In this document: in pieces, positions 53,265 to 63,265 of the stretch
How the letters are laid out: the number at the start of each line of letters is the position of its first letter
How positions within the stretch are numbered: the stretch's first letter is position 1
Source: CAWIOX01 sp963837775
GTDB lineage: Bacteria; Pseudomonadota; Gammaproteobacteria; Burkholderiales; Burkholderiaceae_D
DNA length: 64,000 nt
Assembly: GCA_963837775.1 (NCBI GenBank)
Contig: CAWIOX010000014.1
Span: forward strand, 4,833 to 68,832
Direction: 5' to 3'
Translations under genes and position numbers: made by a program
The notes under the pieces: generated by a model
What the model was told of the DNA's origin: nothing
What the model saw: the letters and a program-made list of their open reading frames with translations, nothing else
Databases searched by the model: none

Positions 53265-55361
53265 ATGCAAGTATTGCAACATCAAGCGCTGTGCGCATTG
53301 TCAGCGCTGATCTGGGCCGGCTCCGCTGCCGCCCAATCTTCCGAAGAGGAAGAGCTGGCGCTGGCCTACGGCGACAAGTCATCGGTCAGCATCGCCACCG
53401 GCAGCCAGCAGGCAATTGCCCGCGCACCGGCTGTCGCCACCGTCATCACCGCGCACGACATCGAGGCGATGGGCGCCACCGATCTGGATCAGGTGCTGGA
53501 AAGCGTGCCGGGCCTGCATGTATCCGTCTCGTCGCTGGCATCCAATCCGATCTACAGTTTTCGCGGCATACACACCGGCTACAATCCGCAAGTCCTGATG
53601 CTGGTCAACGGCATCCCGATCACCAGTGTATTTCTCGGCAATCGCAGCCTGGCATGGGGCGGCATGCCGCTGGAAAATATTGCGCGGATCGAAGTGATCC
53701 GCGGGCCGGGGTCGGCGCTGTACGGTGCCGATGCGGTCTCCGGCGTGATCAATGTGATTACCAAGACGGCGGCCGACATCCAGGGCACCGAATTCGGTGT
53801 GCGGGCCGGCAGCTTCAATAGCCGCGATGCCTGGATCCAGCATGGCGGCGAACTGGGTCCGCTGGAAGCCGCGTTCTACCTGCGTGTCGGCCACACCGAT
53901 GGCCAAAAAGGCATTATCCGGCAGGATTTCCAGTCTTCTCTGGACCAACTCTTCGGCACCAATGCTTCGCTTGCCCCCGGCCCGATCAACGCGCTGCGCA
54001 ATGCCTTGGATGCGCGTGCCGATCTGTCGTTTGAGCAGTGGCGTTTCCGGGCCGGCGTCCAGCAGCGCGAAGTGGGCATCGGTGCCGGGCTGGCCGAGAG
54101 TCTGGACCCGAATAGCCGCGTCCCTGAATCCAGGCTGTACCTGGACCTGACTTACCAGAACGCCAACTGGGCGCCGAACTGGGATGTGTCCGGTGTCATC
54201 GGGTATTACGATCTCAAGGAAAAACCCGGCGATCCGGCCTTTATGCTGTTCCCGGCCGGCGCGTTCGGCGGTGCTTTCCCCAACGGCGTGATCGGCAATC
54301 CCGGCCATTCCGAACGTCACAGCCACGGCAGCATTTCAGCCTTCTATAGCGGCTTTGAACAGCATCGGCTACGCCTGGGCACCGGATTCAGGGTCGAGGA
54401 TTTGTATGAGACCAGTGAAACCAAGAACTTCAAGATCGTCGTCATTCCGGGAATTGGCCCCGCCTTTATTCCGTTGGGCAGCATCATCGATGTCAGCGGC
54501 ACGCCGGACGTCTACCTGACGCCGCACAAGCGCAATCTGGCGTATGTGTTTGCCCAGGATGAATGGACACTCGCCAAGGATTGGACCCTGACGGCGGGCG
54601 TGCGGCACGACCGCTATTCGGACTTCGGCGCGACCACCAATCCGCGCCTGGCGCTGGTGTGGGACGCAGCCTATAACGTCGTCATCAAGGCATTGCACGG
54701 CCGGGCTTTCCGCGCGCCCTCTTTTGCCGAGCAGTACAGCATCAACAACCCGGTCTCCATTGGCAATCCCAGCCTGAAACCGGAAACCATCGCGACCAAT
54801 GAACTGGCATTTTCCTGGCAGCCCGCCCCCACGCTGCAAACCAACCTGAGCCTGTTCCATTATCGTATGCGCGACATCATCCGTTTCGTGCCGGATGCCA
54901 GCGGCTTCACCGCGCAGAATTCGGGCGGCCAGAGCGGCCGCGGGCTGGAGCTGGAAGCGACCTGGGATGCGACGCGCAATTTGCGGCTTTCGGGCAGTTT
55001 TTCGCTGCAGCATTCGACCGATGAAGCCAGCGGCCAGGATGCCGGTCTGGCGCCCCATCGACGCCTGTTTGCCCGGGCCGACTGGCGTTTCGCGCCGCAA
55101 TGGCAGCTTGGCACGACGCTCAACCATGTTGCCGACCGCAAGCGGCAACCGGGTGACATCCGGCCCCAGATCGCCGATTACACGACGCTGGATCTGAGCC
55201 TGAGGCGCGAGCAACTGGCCGATGGCTGGACCGCGAGCGTCATGCTGCTGAATCTGTTCAACCAGGATGCCAGGGAACCGAGCCTGGCTCCGGGTTATAT
55301 TCCGTTCGACTTGCCGCTTCCAGGCCGGACCCTGTATGTCCAGTTCCAGCACAAGCTCTGA
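53265..55361 (+). CDS. TonB-dependent outer-membrane receptor
   Basis: 698 residues. Signal peptide ends GSAAAQ. The plug (about 45-165) shows APAVATVITAHDIEAMGATDLDQVLESVPGLHV, YSFRGIHTGYNPQVLMLVNGIPI, IARIEVIRGPGSALYGADAVSGVINVITK. The 22-strand barrel follows, ending in GRTLYVQFQHKL with aromatic-rich strands. No signalling N-domain is seen before the plug. It starts 14 bases after the citrate-synthase-like gene B and overlaps the next gene, so it belongs to the operon. Substrate unknown; with the neighbours a small carboxylate or metallophore is plausible but inferred. No Fur box is obvious. Confidence 0.9.
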   Translation: MQVLQHQALCALSALIWAGSAAAQSSEEEELALAYGDKSSVSIATGSQQAIARAPAVATVITAHDIEAMGATDLDQVLESVPGLHVSVSSLASNPIYSFRGIHTGYNPQVLMLVNGIPITSVFLGNRSLAWGGMPLENIARIEVIRGPGSALYGADAVSGVINVITKTAADIQGTEFGVRAGSFNSRDAWIQHGGELGPLEAAFYLRVGHTDGQKGIIRQDFQSSLDQLFGTNASLAPGPINALRNALDARADLSFEQWRFRAGVQQREVGIGAGLAESLDPNSRVPESRLYLDLTYQNANWAPNWDVSGVIGYYDLKEKPGDPAFMLFPAGAFGGAFPNGVIGNPGHSERHSHGSISAFYSGFEQHRLRLGTGFRVEDLYETSETKNFKIVVIPGIGPAFIPLGSIIDVSGTPDVYLTPHKRNLAYVFAQDEWTLAKDWTLTAGVRHDRYSDFGATTNPRLALVWDAAYNVVIKALHGRAFRAPSFAEQYSINNPVSIGNPSLKPETIATNELAFSWQPAPTLQTNLSLFHYRMRDIIRFVPDASGFTAQNSGGQSGRGLELEATWDATRNLRLSGSFSLQHSTDEASGQDAGLAPHRRLFARADWRFAPQWQLGTTLNHVADRKRQPGDIRPQIADYTTLDLSLRREQLADGWTASVMLLNLFNQDAREPSLAPGYIPFDLPLPGRTLYVQFQHKL

Positions 55362-56343
55362 GACAGTGACAGGAGCATGCCCTTCTGCAAGGGCGTACTC
55401 TGCCCTGTTGCGACGCGCAATCAGCTTGTTTCTGGCGCTGGCCTGTGCGCTGGCTCACGCAGCTCAGGCCAATGATGGCTCTGCCATCGCGGTTATTTAC
55501 CCGGATTTGGGCGAGCCTTTTCGCAGCGTTTTTAACAAGATCATCGAAGGCATTGAGGAGCAGGCCAGAATGCGTGTCAACAGCTATCCGCTCGGACCGA
55601 ACAGCAATGCGGCCGAGCTGAACGGGCAGTTGAAACGCAACGGCACCAGGGTCGTGATTGCTCTCGGACGGCAGGGAGTCAAGATTGCAAGCGGACTGGA
55701 GCGCGACATTGCCGTGGTGGTGGGCGGTGTGCTGTCGGTCCCGGAGGCAGAAAATCGCAATTTGACCGGGATCAGTCTGACGCCGGACCCGGGCCTGCTG
55801 TTTGCGTTCCTGAAAAAATTGTTGCCCAATACAAAAAGAGTCACCGTGATCTACGATCCGCAGAACAATGCATGGCTGCTGAAGCTGGCGCAGGCGGCAG
55901 CCAAGGCGCAGGGCCTGGAACTGGTGGCCCATGAAGCGCCGGACCTGGCAAGCGCAGCACGTCTGTATGAAGCCGCTTTCGCCGCAGCCGATAGCCGGCT
56001 GGATGCAATCTGGTTGCCGCATGATGCGACCACGGTGGATGAGGCCACGATTTTGCCGCTGGTCCTGAAGGAATCCTGGAACCGCAGCGTCCCGATCTTT
56101 TCCAGCAGTTTCCTGCACGTCAAGAAGGGCGCGCTGTTCGCGCTGTATCCGAACAATATGGAACTGGGGCGCGATTTGGCCATTGCCGCACTCGGCGTAC
56201 TGGCGGGAGAGCCCCGCAAGCGCGGCATCTTACCGCTGCGCGAGGTATACACGGCAGTCAATCTGCGCTCTGCCAGTCACATCGGCTTGACCATCGATCA
56301 TCAGCAACAACGCAGTTTCAATGCCATTTTCCCGGAGCCATGA
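55336..56343 (+). CDS. Orphan periplasmic ABC-type substrate-binding protein
   Basis: About 335 residues. It belongs to the TrpX-like uncharacterised ABC-type binding protein group (COG2984-like): IAVIYPDLGEPFRSVFNKIIEGIEE, VVIALGRQGVKIASGL, VPIFSSSFLHVKKGALFALYPN. A signal peptide (LLRRAISLFLALACALAHAAQA) lies about 25 residues in. ATG 55336 overlaps the receptor end by 26 bases; an in-frame GTG at 55366 would avoid the overlap. No permease or ATPase gene follows, so it is probably a ligand sensor feeding the membrane kinase encoded next rather than part of a transporter. Confidence 0.82.
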   Translation: MSSSSTSSETVTGACPSARAYSALLRRAISLFLALACALAHAAQANDGSAIAVIYPDLGEPFRSVFNKIIEGIEEQARMRVNSYPLGPNSNAAELNGQLKRNGTRVVIALGRQGVKIASGLERDIAVVVGGVLSVPEAENRNLTGISLTPDPGLLFAFLKKLLPNTKRVTVIYDPQNNAWLLKLAQAAAKAQGLELVAHEAPDLASAARLYEAAFAAADSRLDAIWLPHDATTVDEATILPLVLKESWNRSVPIFSSSFLHVKKGALFALYPNNMELGRDLAIAALGVLAGEPRKRGILPLREVYTAVNLRSASHIGLTIDHQQQRSFNAIFPEP

Positions 56344-56451
56344 TGAAGATACTTAATTACCGCCAGCAACGCAGCGCATCATCGGTCATGGATACAATAA
56401 GGGCAATGCAATATACGACGCCTACCTTTCCCCCAACCTGACGGGCACATC

Positions 56452-59400
56452 ATGTTGCACGACTATTTTCGCCGTACCGGCTTTCGCAGCCAGCTGACAG
56501 TCATTGTCACGAGCGCCATCTTGGTTCTGGCGCTGTTTTCATCCCTGATCAACTCCTGGGAAAGCAGCCGGCGCATGCGCGCGTATCTGATCGAGCAGGG
56601 CCAGCAGATCGCCGAAAATCTGGCGCGCCAGAGCATACTGGCCCTGCTTTATCATTCGCCCGAGAATGCGCGCGAGGTAGTCGCGACTACCCTGGCCTTT
56701 CCTGATGTATTGCAGGTCGAGATTACTGACGCCGCCAATAAAGTCCTGCTGTCTGAAACCAGAGCCGCCACGCAAATCGAAGCGATGCAGCGACCCCGGC
56801 CCGATGCCAGTCTGAACAAGGCCAGACTGGTGCAGGAAACCGATGATGCATGGCGCTTCGATGCCGCGGTCCATAATGGCGAGGCGGCGGCCTCGCCATA
56901 TGAGCTTGCCGAGCGCAAACCCAAGCTGCTCGGGTATGTGCATATCGTACTGAGCAAGGACACCATGAAACGCATGGTGATTTCATTGCTTGATAGGAAA
57001 TCTCGCAATCACGCTCTCGTTCGCCATCATCCTGCTGGGCGTCATGCGCCTTCTGACGCGGCACTTGATCCGCCCATTAAATAATCTGTCTGGCCTGATG
57101 GGGCGCGCCGAGGCCGGCGAATCCGGCATGCGTGCGACTCCGGAAGGCCCGCGCGACATTGTTGAGATGGCGCTCGCCTTCAACCAGATGATGAGCGTGC
57201 TGGAGCAGCGCGAAGCAGAATTGAAGCAATCCCGGGATCAGGCGCTGCACATGGCGCTGATGAAGGCGCAATTCGCCGCCACCGTCAGCCACGAAGTGCG
57301 CACCCCATTGAATGGGGTGATCGGCATGCTTGACGTGCTCAAGGAAATGCCGCTCACACCGCCGCAGCATGAATGCGTCGAGGTGGCCTGCGGTTCGGCC
57401 CACACCTTGCTGGATCTGATCAATAACATCCTCGATTTCTCCAAGATGGAAGCCAGCAAGGTGGTGCTGGAAGAGATCGATTTCGACTTGCGCAAGTTGC
57501 TCGATGAGGTGGTCGAACTGCTTGCCGACCAGGTGCAGCAAAAAGGTCTGGAACTCGGTTATCTGCTGGCCCCCGGCGTGCCCGACCGGATCAAGGGTGA
57601 CTCACACCGCTTGCGGCAGGTGCTGCTCAATCTGATTGGCAACGCGGTGAAATTCACCGAGCATGGCGAAGTGGCGCTGCGCATCTCTTGCGTGGCAGAC
57701 GGCCTTGACCATCTCAGGCTGCGCTTCGAGGTGAGCGACACCGGCATCGGCATGGACCAGGATACGGCGCTGCATGTGTTTGAATCCTTCACGCAGGCCG
57801 ACCGCTCCACCACCCGCAGATACGGCGGCACCGGCCTCGGCCTGACGATCAGCAAGCAGCTGGTGGAGCTCATGGGCGGCGAGATCGGGGTCGTCAGCCA
57901 GCACGGAAGCGGCACAACTTTCTGGCTCACCATCCTGTGCAAACCAGGCGAGTTGAGTTCACCCGCGCCCGAACGGCAAGACTTTCCCGGGCTGCGGGTG
58001 CTGGTCATGGCCGAAAGCGAAATTGTGCGCAGTTTCCTGACGCAAAGCCTGACGCACCAGGGCATGTCTTGTCATGCAGCAAGCAGCGGCGCCGAGGCGC
58101 TGTTGGCGCTGGGGCGCGCCGAACAGAGCCACGCACCCTATTTCCTGGTGATCATGGACCTCAGCGCCAGTGACGCGCAGGGCGCAGACCTGGCACATCA
58201 TATTCATTCCGATCCGGCGCTAGCGGCGACCCGTTTATTGCTGCTGGATCGCTATGGCGCACCGCAGAGCGAATTGCCGGCGGGCGCCGATGGTTACCTG
58301 GGCAAACCTCTGCGCATGAATCGCCTGCTCGATGCGATCCGGCGCCTGCTGTCGGACGGCGCACCTCGCGCCCTGGCAGCAACACCTGCCACTGTGCCGG
58401 AAGATCCGGCCGCTGCAGTCAATATGTATCGGGTGCTGGTAGTGGAAGACAACCGTACCAATCAGGCGGTGGCGGCCGGCATGCTTGCCATGAGCGGCTG
58501 CAGTTGCGAATTTGCTTCCAATGGCTGGGAGGCAATTGATGCGATCCGCCGCAGTTGTTTTGACCTGATCCTGATGGATTGCAACATGCCCGAGATGGAC
58601 GGGTATGAGGTCACCGCGCACATCCGCAATATTGAAGAACCGCAGGGAAGACGCACGCCGATCATCGCGATGACAGCCAACGCCCAGCCCGGAGATGTGG
58701 AAAAATGCCTGGCAGCAGGCATGGACGATTATCTGGCAAAACCCATCACGCTGGTTACGCTGCGCGCCAAACTGGCGTGCTGGCTCACCAAGCCGATGCG
58801 GTCCGAACCGCGCGCGGAAAAAATGCCGGAGCCGGTCGCGCCTGAAGGCGGCCCGCTGGATCGGGTCGTGTTCGACAAGCTGCGTGAAATCCTCGGCCCC
58901 GCGCTGCAGCATGCAGTGATGCCCTTCCTGGAAGACATGCCGACCTATCTGGAACAACTGGAGCAAGCCGTCAGCCAGGGTGATGCTGAAGCCGCTCATG
59001 CCGCCGCGCACACCATCAAGGGCTGCAGCAGCAACCTGGGCGCCACCAGCCTGACCCTGTGCGCCAAGGAGGTGGAAGAACTGGCCCTGAAGCAACAGGT
59101 TGATGCGATACGCCCGCTGCTGGCACAACTGCGCTCAGCCTTCGACGAGGTGGCAGTGCTGCTCGGCAGCGAGGTGTTTCTCGAAAACCAGCGGCCGGCC
59201 AAGCCGGAAGAGGAAAGCATTCTGGTGCTGGTGGTGGACGATGACCGCAGCACGCGCAGCGCCTTGCGCCATACTTTAGCCAGGGACGGTTTCCGGGTGG
59301 AAGAGGCCGAGAATGGCGCCCATGCGCTGCTGCTGCTCAAGCGCATCCAGCCCGATGTGATCCTGATGGATGCGCTGATGCCGGTCATGGATGGCTTTAC

Positions 59401-60928
59401 CACCTGCGCCCGGCTGCAGGAGTTGCCCAACGGACACGCCATCCCGGTGCTGATGATTACCGCACTGGACGACAATCTGTCGGTAGAGCGGGCATTTGCC
59501 GCCGGCGCCAGCGACTACATCCCGAAACCAATCCATTTTGCCGTGCTGTCGCAGCGGGTGCGACGCATCGTCGATGCCAACCGGACCGAACAGCGCATCC
59601 GTCACCTGGCCTATAACGACCCGCTGACCGATCTGCCGAACCGTGCGCTGTTTTTCAGGCAACTGGAACGCTGTATCGAACAGGCACGGCAAAACGGCGA
59701 AGTGGCTGCGGTGTTGTTCCTGGATCTGGACCGTTTCAAGAATGTCAACGACACCTTCGGCCATGAAGCCGGTGACCGGCTGCTGGCAGCGGTCGCGCAG
59801 CGGATCCGGCGCAGCGTGCGCAACGTGGACTGCGTGGCCCGCCTCGGGGGGGACGAATTTACCGTGGTGCTGGCCGACATGCCAAGCCCGGATACGGCGG
59901 CCACTGCGGCCCAGAACATCTGCCGTTCGCTGTCCACGCCATTCAAGATCGACGGACATGATATTTTTGTCAGCACCAGCATCGGCATCTCGCTGTATCC
60001 GCACGACGGCATCGACGCCGGCACGTTGCTGAAGCACGCCGATACCGCGATGTACCGGGCCAAGAAGAGCCGCACCGGCTTCAAGTTCTTCGAGGCGGCG
60101 ATGGAGTTCGCGGTGTCAGAACACATGCGCCTGGAAAGCGATCTGCGCGAGGCCTTGAACCGGCAGGAACTGGAAGTCTATTACCAGCCCCAGGCACGGC
60201 TCGACAACGGGCAAGTGATCGGGATGGAGGCGCTGCTGCGCTGGCACCACCCGATCCGTGGCCCGATCTCTCCCGCCGAGTTCATTCCGGTGGCGGAGGA
60301 AACCGGCCTGATCAACCCGATTGGCGAATGGGTGCTGCGCACCGCCTGTGCCCAGCTCCAGAGCTGGATCAAGTCCGGCATGCCGGCCATGAGGATGGCG
60401 GTCAACCTGTCGGTGCGCCAGCTGTTGCAGGGCAATTTCAGCACCACGGTGGAGCAGGTTCTGGCCGACACCGGGCTGGCGCCGCAACTGCTGGAGCTGG
60501 AAATTACCGAGAGCACCCTGATGGAAAACGCCCAGGATACCTTGCAGGCGCTGCAGCGTCTGCGCAGTCTGGATGTGCGGCTGTCGATTGACGATTTCGG
60601 CACCGGCTATTCCTCGCTGGCCTACCTGAAACGCTTCCCGGTCAATACCATCAAGATCGACCAATCCTTCGTGCGCGACGTGCCGCAGGATGCCGATGAC
60701 GCAGCCATCATCAAAGGCATCATCGCATTGGCCCACAGCCTGCGTCTGGAAGTGGTGGCCGAAGGGGTGGAAACAGAAGCCCAGTTGCGTTTCCTGCGGG
60801 ATCAATCCTGCGACCTGATGCAGGGCTATTTGCTGAGCAAGCCGGTGCCGGCACAGCAGTTCGCCAGTTTCATCACGGCCCAGACCCGTCTCAAGCCGGA
60901 AGATATCCCCAACCCGGATATTTCATGA
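56452..60928 (+). CDS. Giant hybrid sensor: kinase-REC-REC-Hpt-REC-GGDEF-EAL, frameshifted
   Basis: About 1,491 residues after correcting one extra G near 56990 (4,477 bases, one over a multiple of three; LL joins IGNLAITLSF). Order: membrane helix (15-35), periplasmic CHASE8-like sensor (40-175), helix (180-200), HAMP (200-255), HisKA with VSHEVRTPLNG (His about 280), HATPase (390-510; GTGLGLTISK), a divergent receiver (525-640), an intact receiver (660-780; LMDCNMPEMDG), Hpt (820-900; AAHTIKGCSSNLG), a third receiver (925-1045; LMDALMPVMDG), GGDEF (1055-1220; LGGDEFTVV) and EAL (1235-1480; MEALLRWH). It combines a complete phosphorelay with c-di-GMP synthesis and breakdown. It is the last gene of the operon. 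Confidence 0.88.
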
Positions 60929-60938
60929 CCCTGAAATA

Positions 60939-61024
60939 AGGTGAAAACAGGGGGTATAACCATTTTCATGGCATTTGCCGCATGTATTTATTGCCATATA
61001 AAATATACACGGGTCAGTATATGG
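60939..61024 (-). repeat. Dispersed intergenic repeat, copy H
   Basis: Reverse-strand copy. From 61024 downward: CCATATACTGACCCGTG, TATATTTTATATGG, CAATAAATACATGCGGCAAA, TGCCATGAAAATGG, TTATACCCCCTGTTTTCACC. It lies between the giant sensor gene and the dioxygenase gene, both plus strand, so it is antisense to both. Confidence 0.8.
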
Positions 61025-61156
61025 AAGGCGCGGAGAGCGCCTTGGCAGGCCGAATTTTTTCATAATCGGCAATAATCATTTCCGCAAAAACGGATTTTTC
61101 TTTGTGCCGGAAATGCCTATGATGACTTATCCGGCCAACAGATAAGGAAACATTCG

Positions 61157-61975
61157 ATGCCCAATGCCCCCCAGCAGCGCATGCCGGCCATTTTTTTCGG
61201 CCATGGCAATCCGATGAATGCGCTGGAAGATAATCGCTATACCCAAAGCTGGCAGCAGCTGGGCGCCAGCTTGCCGCGCCCCAGGGGGATTCTGGCCATT
61301 TCTGCGCACTGGCTGACGCGCGGCACGGCGGTTACCGCGATGGCGCACCCGCCCACCATCCACGACTTCGGCGGCTTTCCGCAGGCGCTGTTCGAGGTCC
61401 GCTATCCGGCGCCCGGCGATCCGGCACTGGCGGCCCGCGTGCGGGATTTGCTGGCGCCGGACATCGAGGTGCAGATGGATCAGGCATGGGGGCTGGATCA
61501 CGGCATCTGGTCGGTACTGCTCAAGGCCTACCCGGAGGCCGACATCCCGGTGGTGCAACTCAGCATCGACGCCACCCAGCCGGCCGCCTTCCATCTTGCG
61601 CTGGGAGCGAAACTGGCCGCCTTGCGCGACGAAGGCATCCTGATCATCGGCAGCGGCAACGTGGTGCACAACCTGCGCATGTACGCCTGGAACGGCAGTG
61701 CGCCCGCCTACGATTGGGCCATCCGCTTCAACGACAAGGTGCGCCAGCTTCTGACGGAGGGCGACGTGACCCAGCTGGCAGACTATGCGCAATGGGGGCA
61801 GGATGCCCGCTTGTCGGTACCGACCGCGGAACACTTCCTGCCGCTGCTGTATGTGGTCGGCAGCCGGCAGGAGCGCGAACCGCTGTCGATTGCCGTCGAT
61901 GGCATTGAAGGCGGCGCGCTCAGCATGCTCAGCGCGGTGCTGGGCATGACGCCGCCGACCGCAGCCGGGCGCTGA
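61157..61975 (+). CDS. ygiD: 4,5-DOPA-type extradiol dioxygenase (YgiD/LigB family)
   Basis: 272 residues. LigB-superfamily ring-cleaving dioxygenase. Likely Fe/Zn ligands are His in FFGHGNPMNALED, His in ISAHWLTRG and HDFGGFPQALF, and His of GSGNVVHNLRMY, with WGLDHGIWSVLLKAYPEADIPVVQLS conserved. Relatives include E. coli YgiD and plant DODA. The natural substrate here is unknown. AAGGAA lies 7 bases before ATG 61157. Confidence 0.9.
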   Translation: MPNAPQQRMPAIFFGHGNPMNALEDNRYTQSWQQLGASLPRPRGILAISAHWLTRGTAVTAMAHPPTIHDFGGFPQALFEVRYPAPGDPALAARVRDLLAPDIEVQMDQAWGLDHGIWSVLLKAYPEADIPVVQLSIDATQPAAFHLALGAKLAALRDEGILIIGSGNVVHNLRMYAWNGSAPAYDWAIRFNDKVRQLLTEGDVTQLADYAQWGQDARLSVPTAEHFLPLLYVVGSRQEREPLSIAVDGIEGGALSMLSAVLGMTPPTAAGR

Positions 61976-62012
61976 TGCGGCTGGCTTGGCCGTTCAGCGT
62001 CAGGCCGGCGGC

Positions 62013-62837
62013 CTACAGATTGACCTGGATCACCTTTCTGGGGCGCGCACGGGACGATGGCACTTTGCGCAAGTTCTCCAGCGCTGCCTGATCCTTGATT
62101 TCAATGCTGCGCTGATGCACGCTGATCCAGCCGAGTTCATTGAAGACGGACAAGGTGCGGCTGACGGTTTCCAGCGTCAGTCCGAGATAGCTGCCGATCT
62201 CGTGACGGGTCATCCGCAAGTTGAACAGCTTGCCTGAATAACCCATGCATTCGAACCGGCCTGCCATCGTCAGCAGGAAACGGGCAACCCGTGCCTCGGC
62301 GCCCATCGCGCTGAGCATGCCGGCCATCCCCTGCTCCCGTACCAGTTCCTGGCTCAGCACATCATAGATGGTGTTTTCCAGCTCAGGATGGGTTTTCCCG
62401 AGTGCCATCAATTTCTTGAAGGGAAGCAAGATCAGATTGCATTCGGATAAGGCCACTACCTCCGATGCATAATGCCGCGCATGGATGCCGTCGACGCCCA
62501 GCAAGTCGCCCTTCATCGGGAAATGCAGCACTTGCTCGCCACCGGACTCATCGATCAGGACCGTCTTGAGGAAGCCGGAATGGACCAGATACAGCACCTC
62601 GAAAGCCTGCCCTATGGTATGGATGCGCTGTCCGGTCTTGAATTGCACATGCTGGAACAGCAGTTCTTCATCCCCGCACAAATGCGCAGACGGCACATGC
62701 AGCAAATCGCATATCTCCTTCAGGCTTGACCACAAGCGGCCGTGGCATTGCCGGCCTGCTTCAACAGGATCGTTCTGCCATGGCGCACAGAGCGCAGCTG
62801 AGTCAGGCAGATTGTCATGCGTATGTGTCGTAAACAT
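62013..62837 (-). CDS. Crp/Fnr family regulator (Fnr-like, atypical cysteines)
   Basis: 274 residues from ATG 62837. Cyclic-nucleotide-binding-like domain (about 55-175), dimerisation helix, and a winged helix with the Fnr-like block FNLRMTRHEIGSYLGLTLETVSRTLSVFNELGWI (about 210-245). Cysteines near the N-terminus are at 17, 31, 43 and 54 and do not form the Fnr C-x2-C-x5-C cluster, so classical oxygen sensing is doubtful. It lies 16 bases behind a response regulator gene on the same strand, suggesting a common operon with the diguanylate cyclase. Confidence 0.87.
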   Translation of the reverse strand: MFTTHTHDNLPDSAALCAPWQNDPVEAGRQCHGRLWSSLKEICDLLHVPSAHLCGDEELLFQHVQFKTGQRIHTIGQAFEVLYLVHSGFLKTVLIDESGGEQVLHFPMKGDLLGVDGIHARHYASEVVALSECNLILLPFKKLMALGKTHPELENTIYDVLSQELVREQGMAGMLSAMGAEARVARFLLTMAGRFECMGYSGKLFNLRMTRHEIGSYLGLTLETVSRTLSVFNELGWISVHQRSIEIKDQAALENLRKVPSSRARPRKVIQVNL

Positions 62838-62853
62838 GTGGGGCTCCCAATTG

Positions 62854-63258
62854 TTAGAAATTCTCAAGCACGGATCCGCTGACCACGGCATCGGATGACT
62901 TCAGCTTGGCCAGGGTGGCCAGGGTGTGGTGTATTGCATCTAACTCATTTTTATCGTGAAAGGCATAGGCGCCTGCATTGGCGCAAAACCTGCGGTAGAC
63001 GTCATCTTGCTCACTGCTTACCACGACGACTCTGGCATCAGGTTGCTCCGCTGCCAGCACGCGCAATACATCGATCCCGCTGCCTTCATCGAGCTGTATA
63101 TCCAGCAAGACAATATCTGGCGGCATGCTGCGCACTGCGGCAATCGCCGCCGTCGCACCGCTGTAGATGCCGGTCAGCGTCAGAGCAGCGATGCGGTCGA
63201 TCATGTCGCGCCATACCTGCTGCATCACGCGGGAATTTTCTACCATCATGACTGTCAT
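62854..63258 (-). CDS. Single-domain response regulator
   Basis: 134 residues from ATG 63258. Receiver domain only: MMVENSRVMQQVWRDM, phosphoacceptor in DIVLLDIQLDEGSG, and the expected Lys in HDKNELDAI. No output domain, so it should act by protein contact (CheY-like). It is 7 bases behind the diguanylate cyclase gene and 16 before the Crp/Fnr gene, all minus strand. Confidence 0.85.
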   Translation of the reverse strand: MTVMMVENSRVMQQVWRDMIDRIAALTLTGIYSGATAAIAAVRSMPPDIVLLDIQLDEGSGIDVLRVLAAEQPDARVVVVSSEQDDVYRRFCANAGAYAFHDKNELDAIHHTLATLAKLKSSDAVVSGSVLENF

Positions 63259-63265
63259 CACGTTC

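Noticed and set aside
3837..61024. The eight repeats as a CRISPR array or a terminal-inverted-repeat transposon
   Set aside because: They are kilobases apart with genes between, in both orientations, with no cas genes, no transposase and no clear terminal inverted repeats or target duplications.
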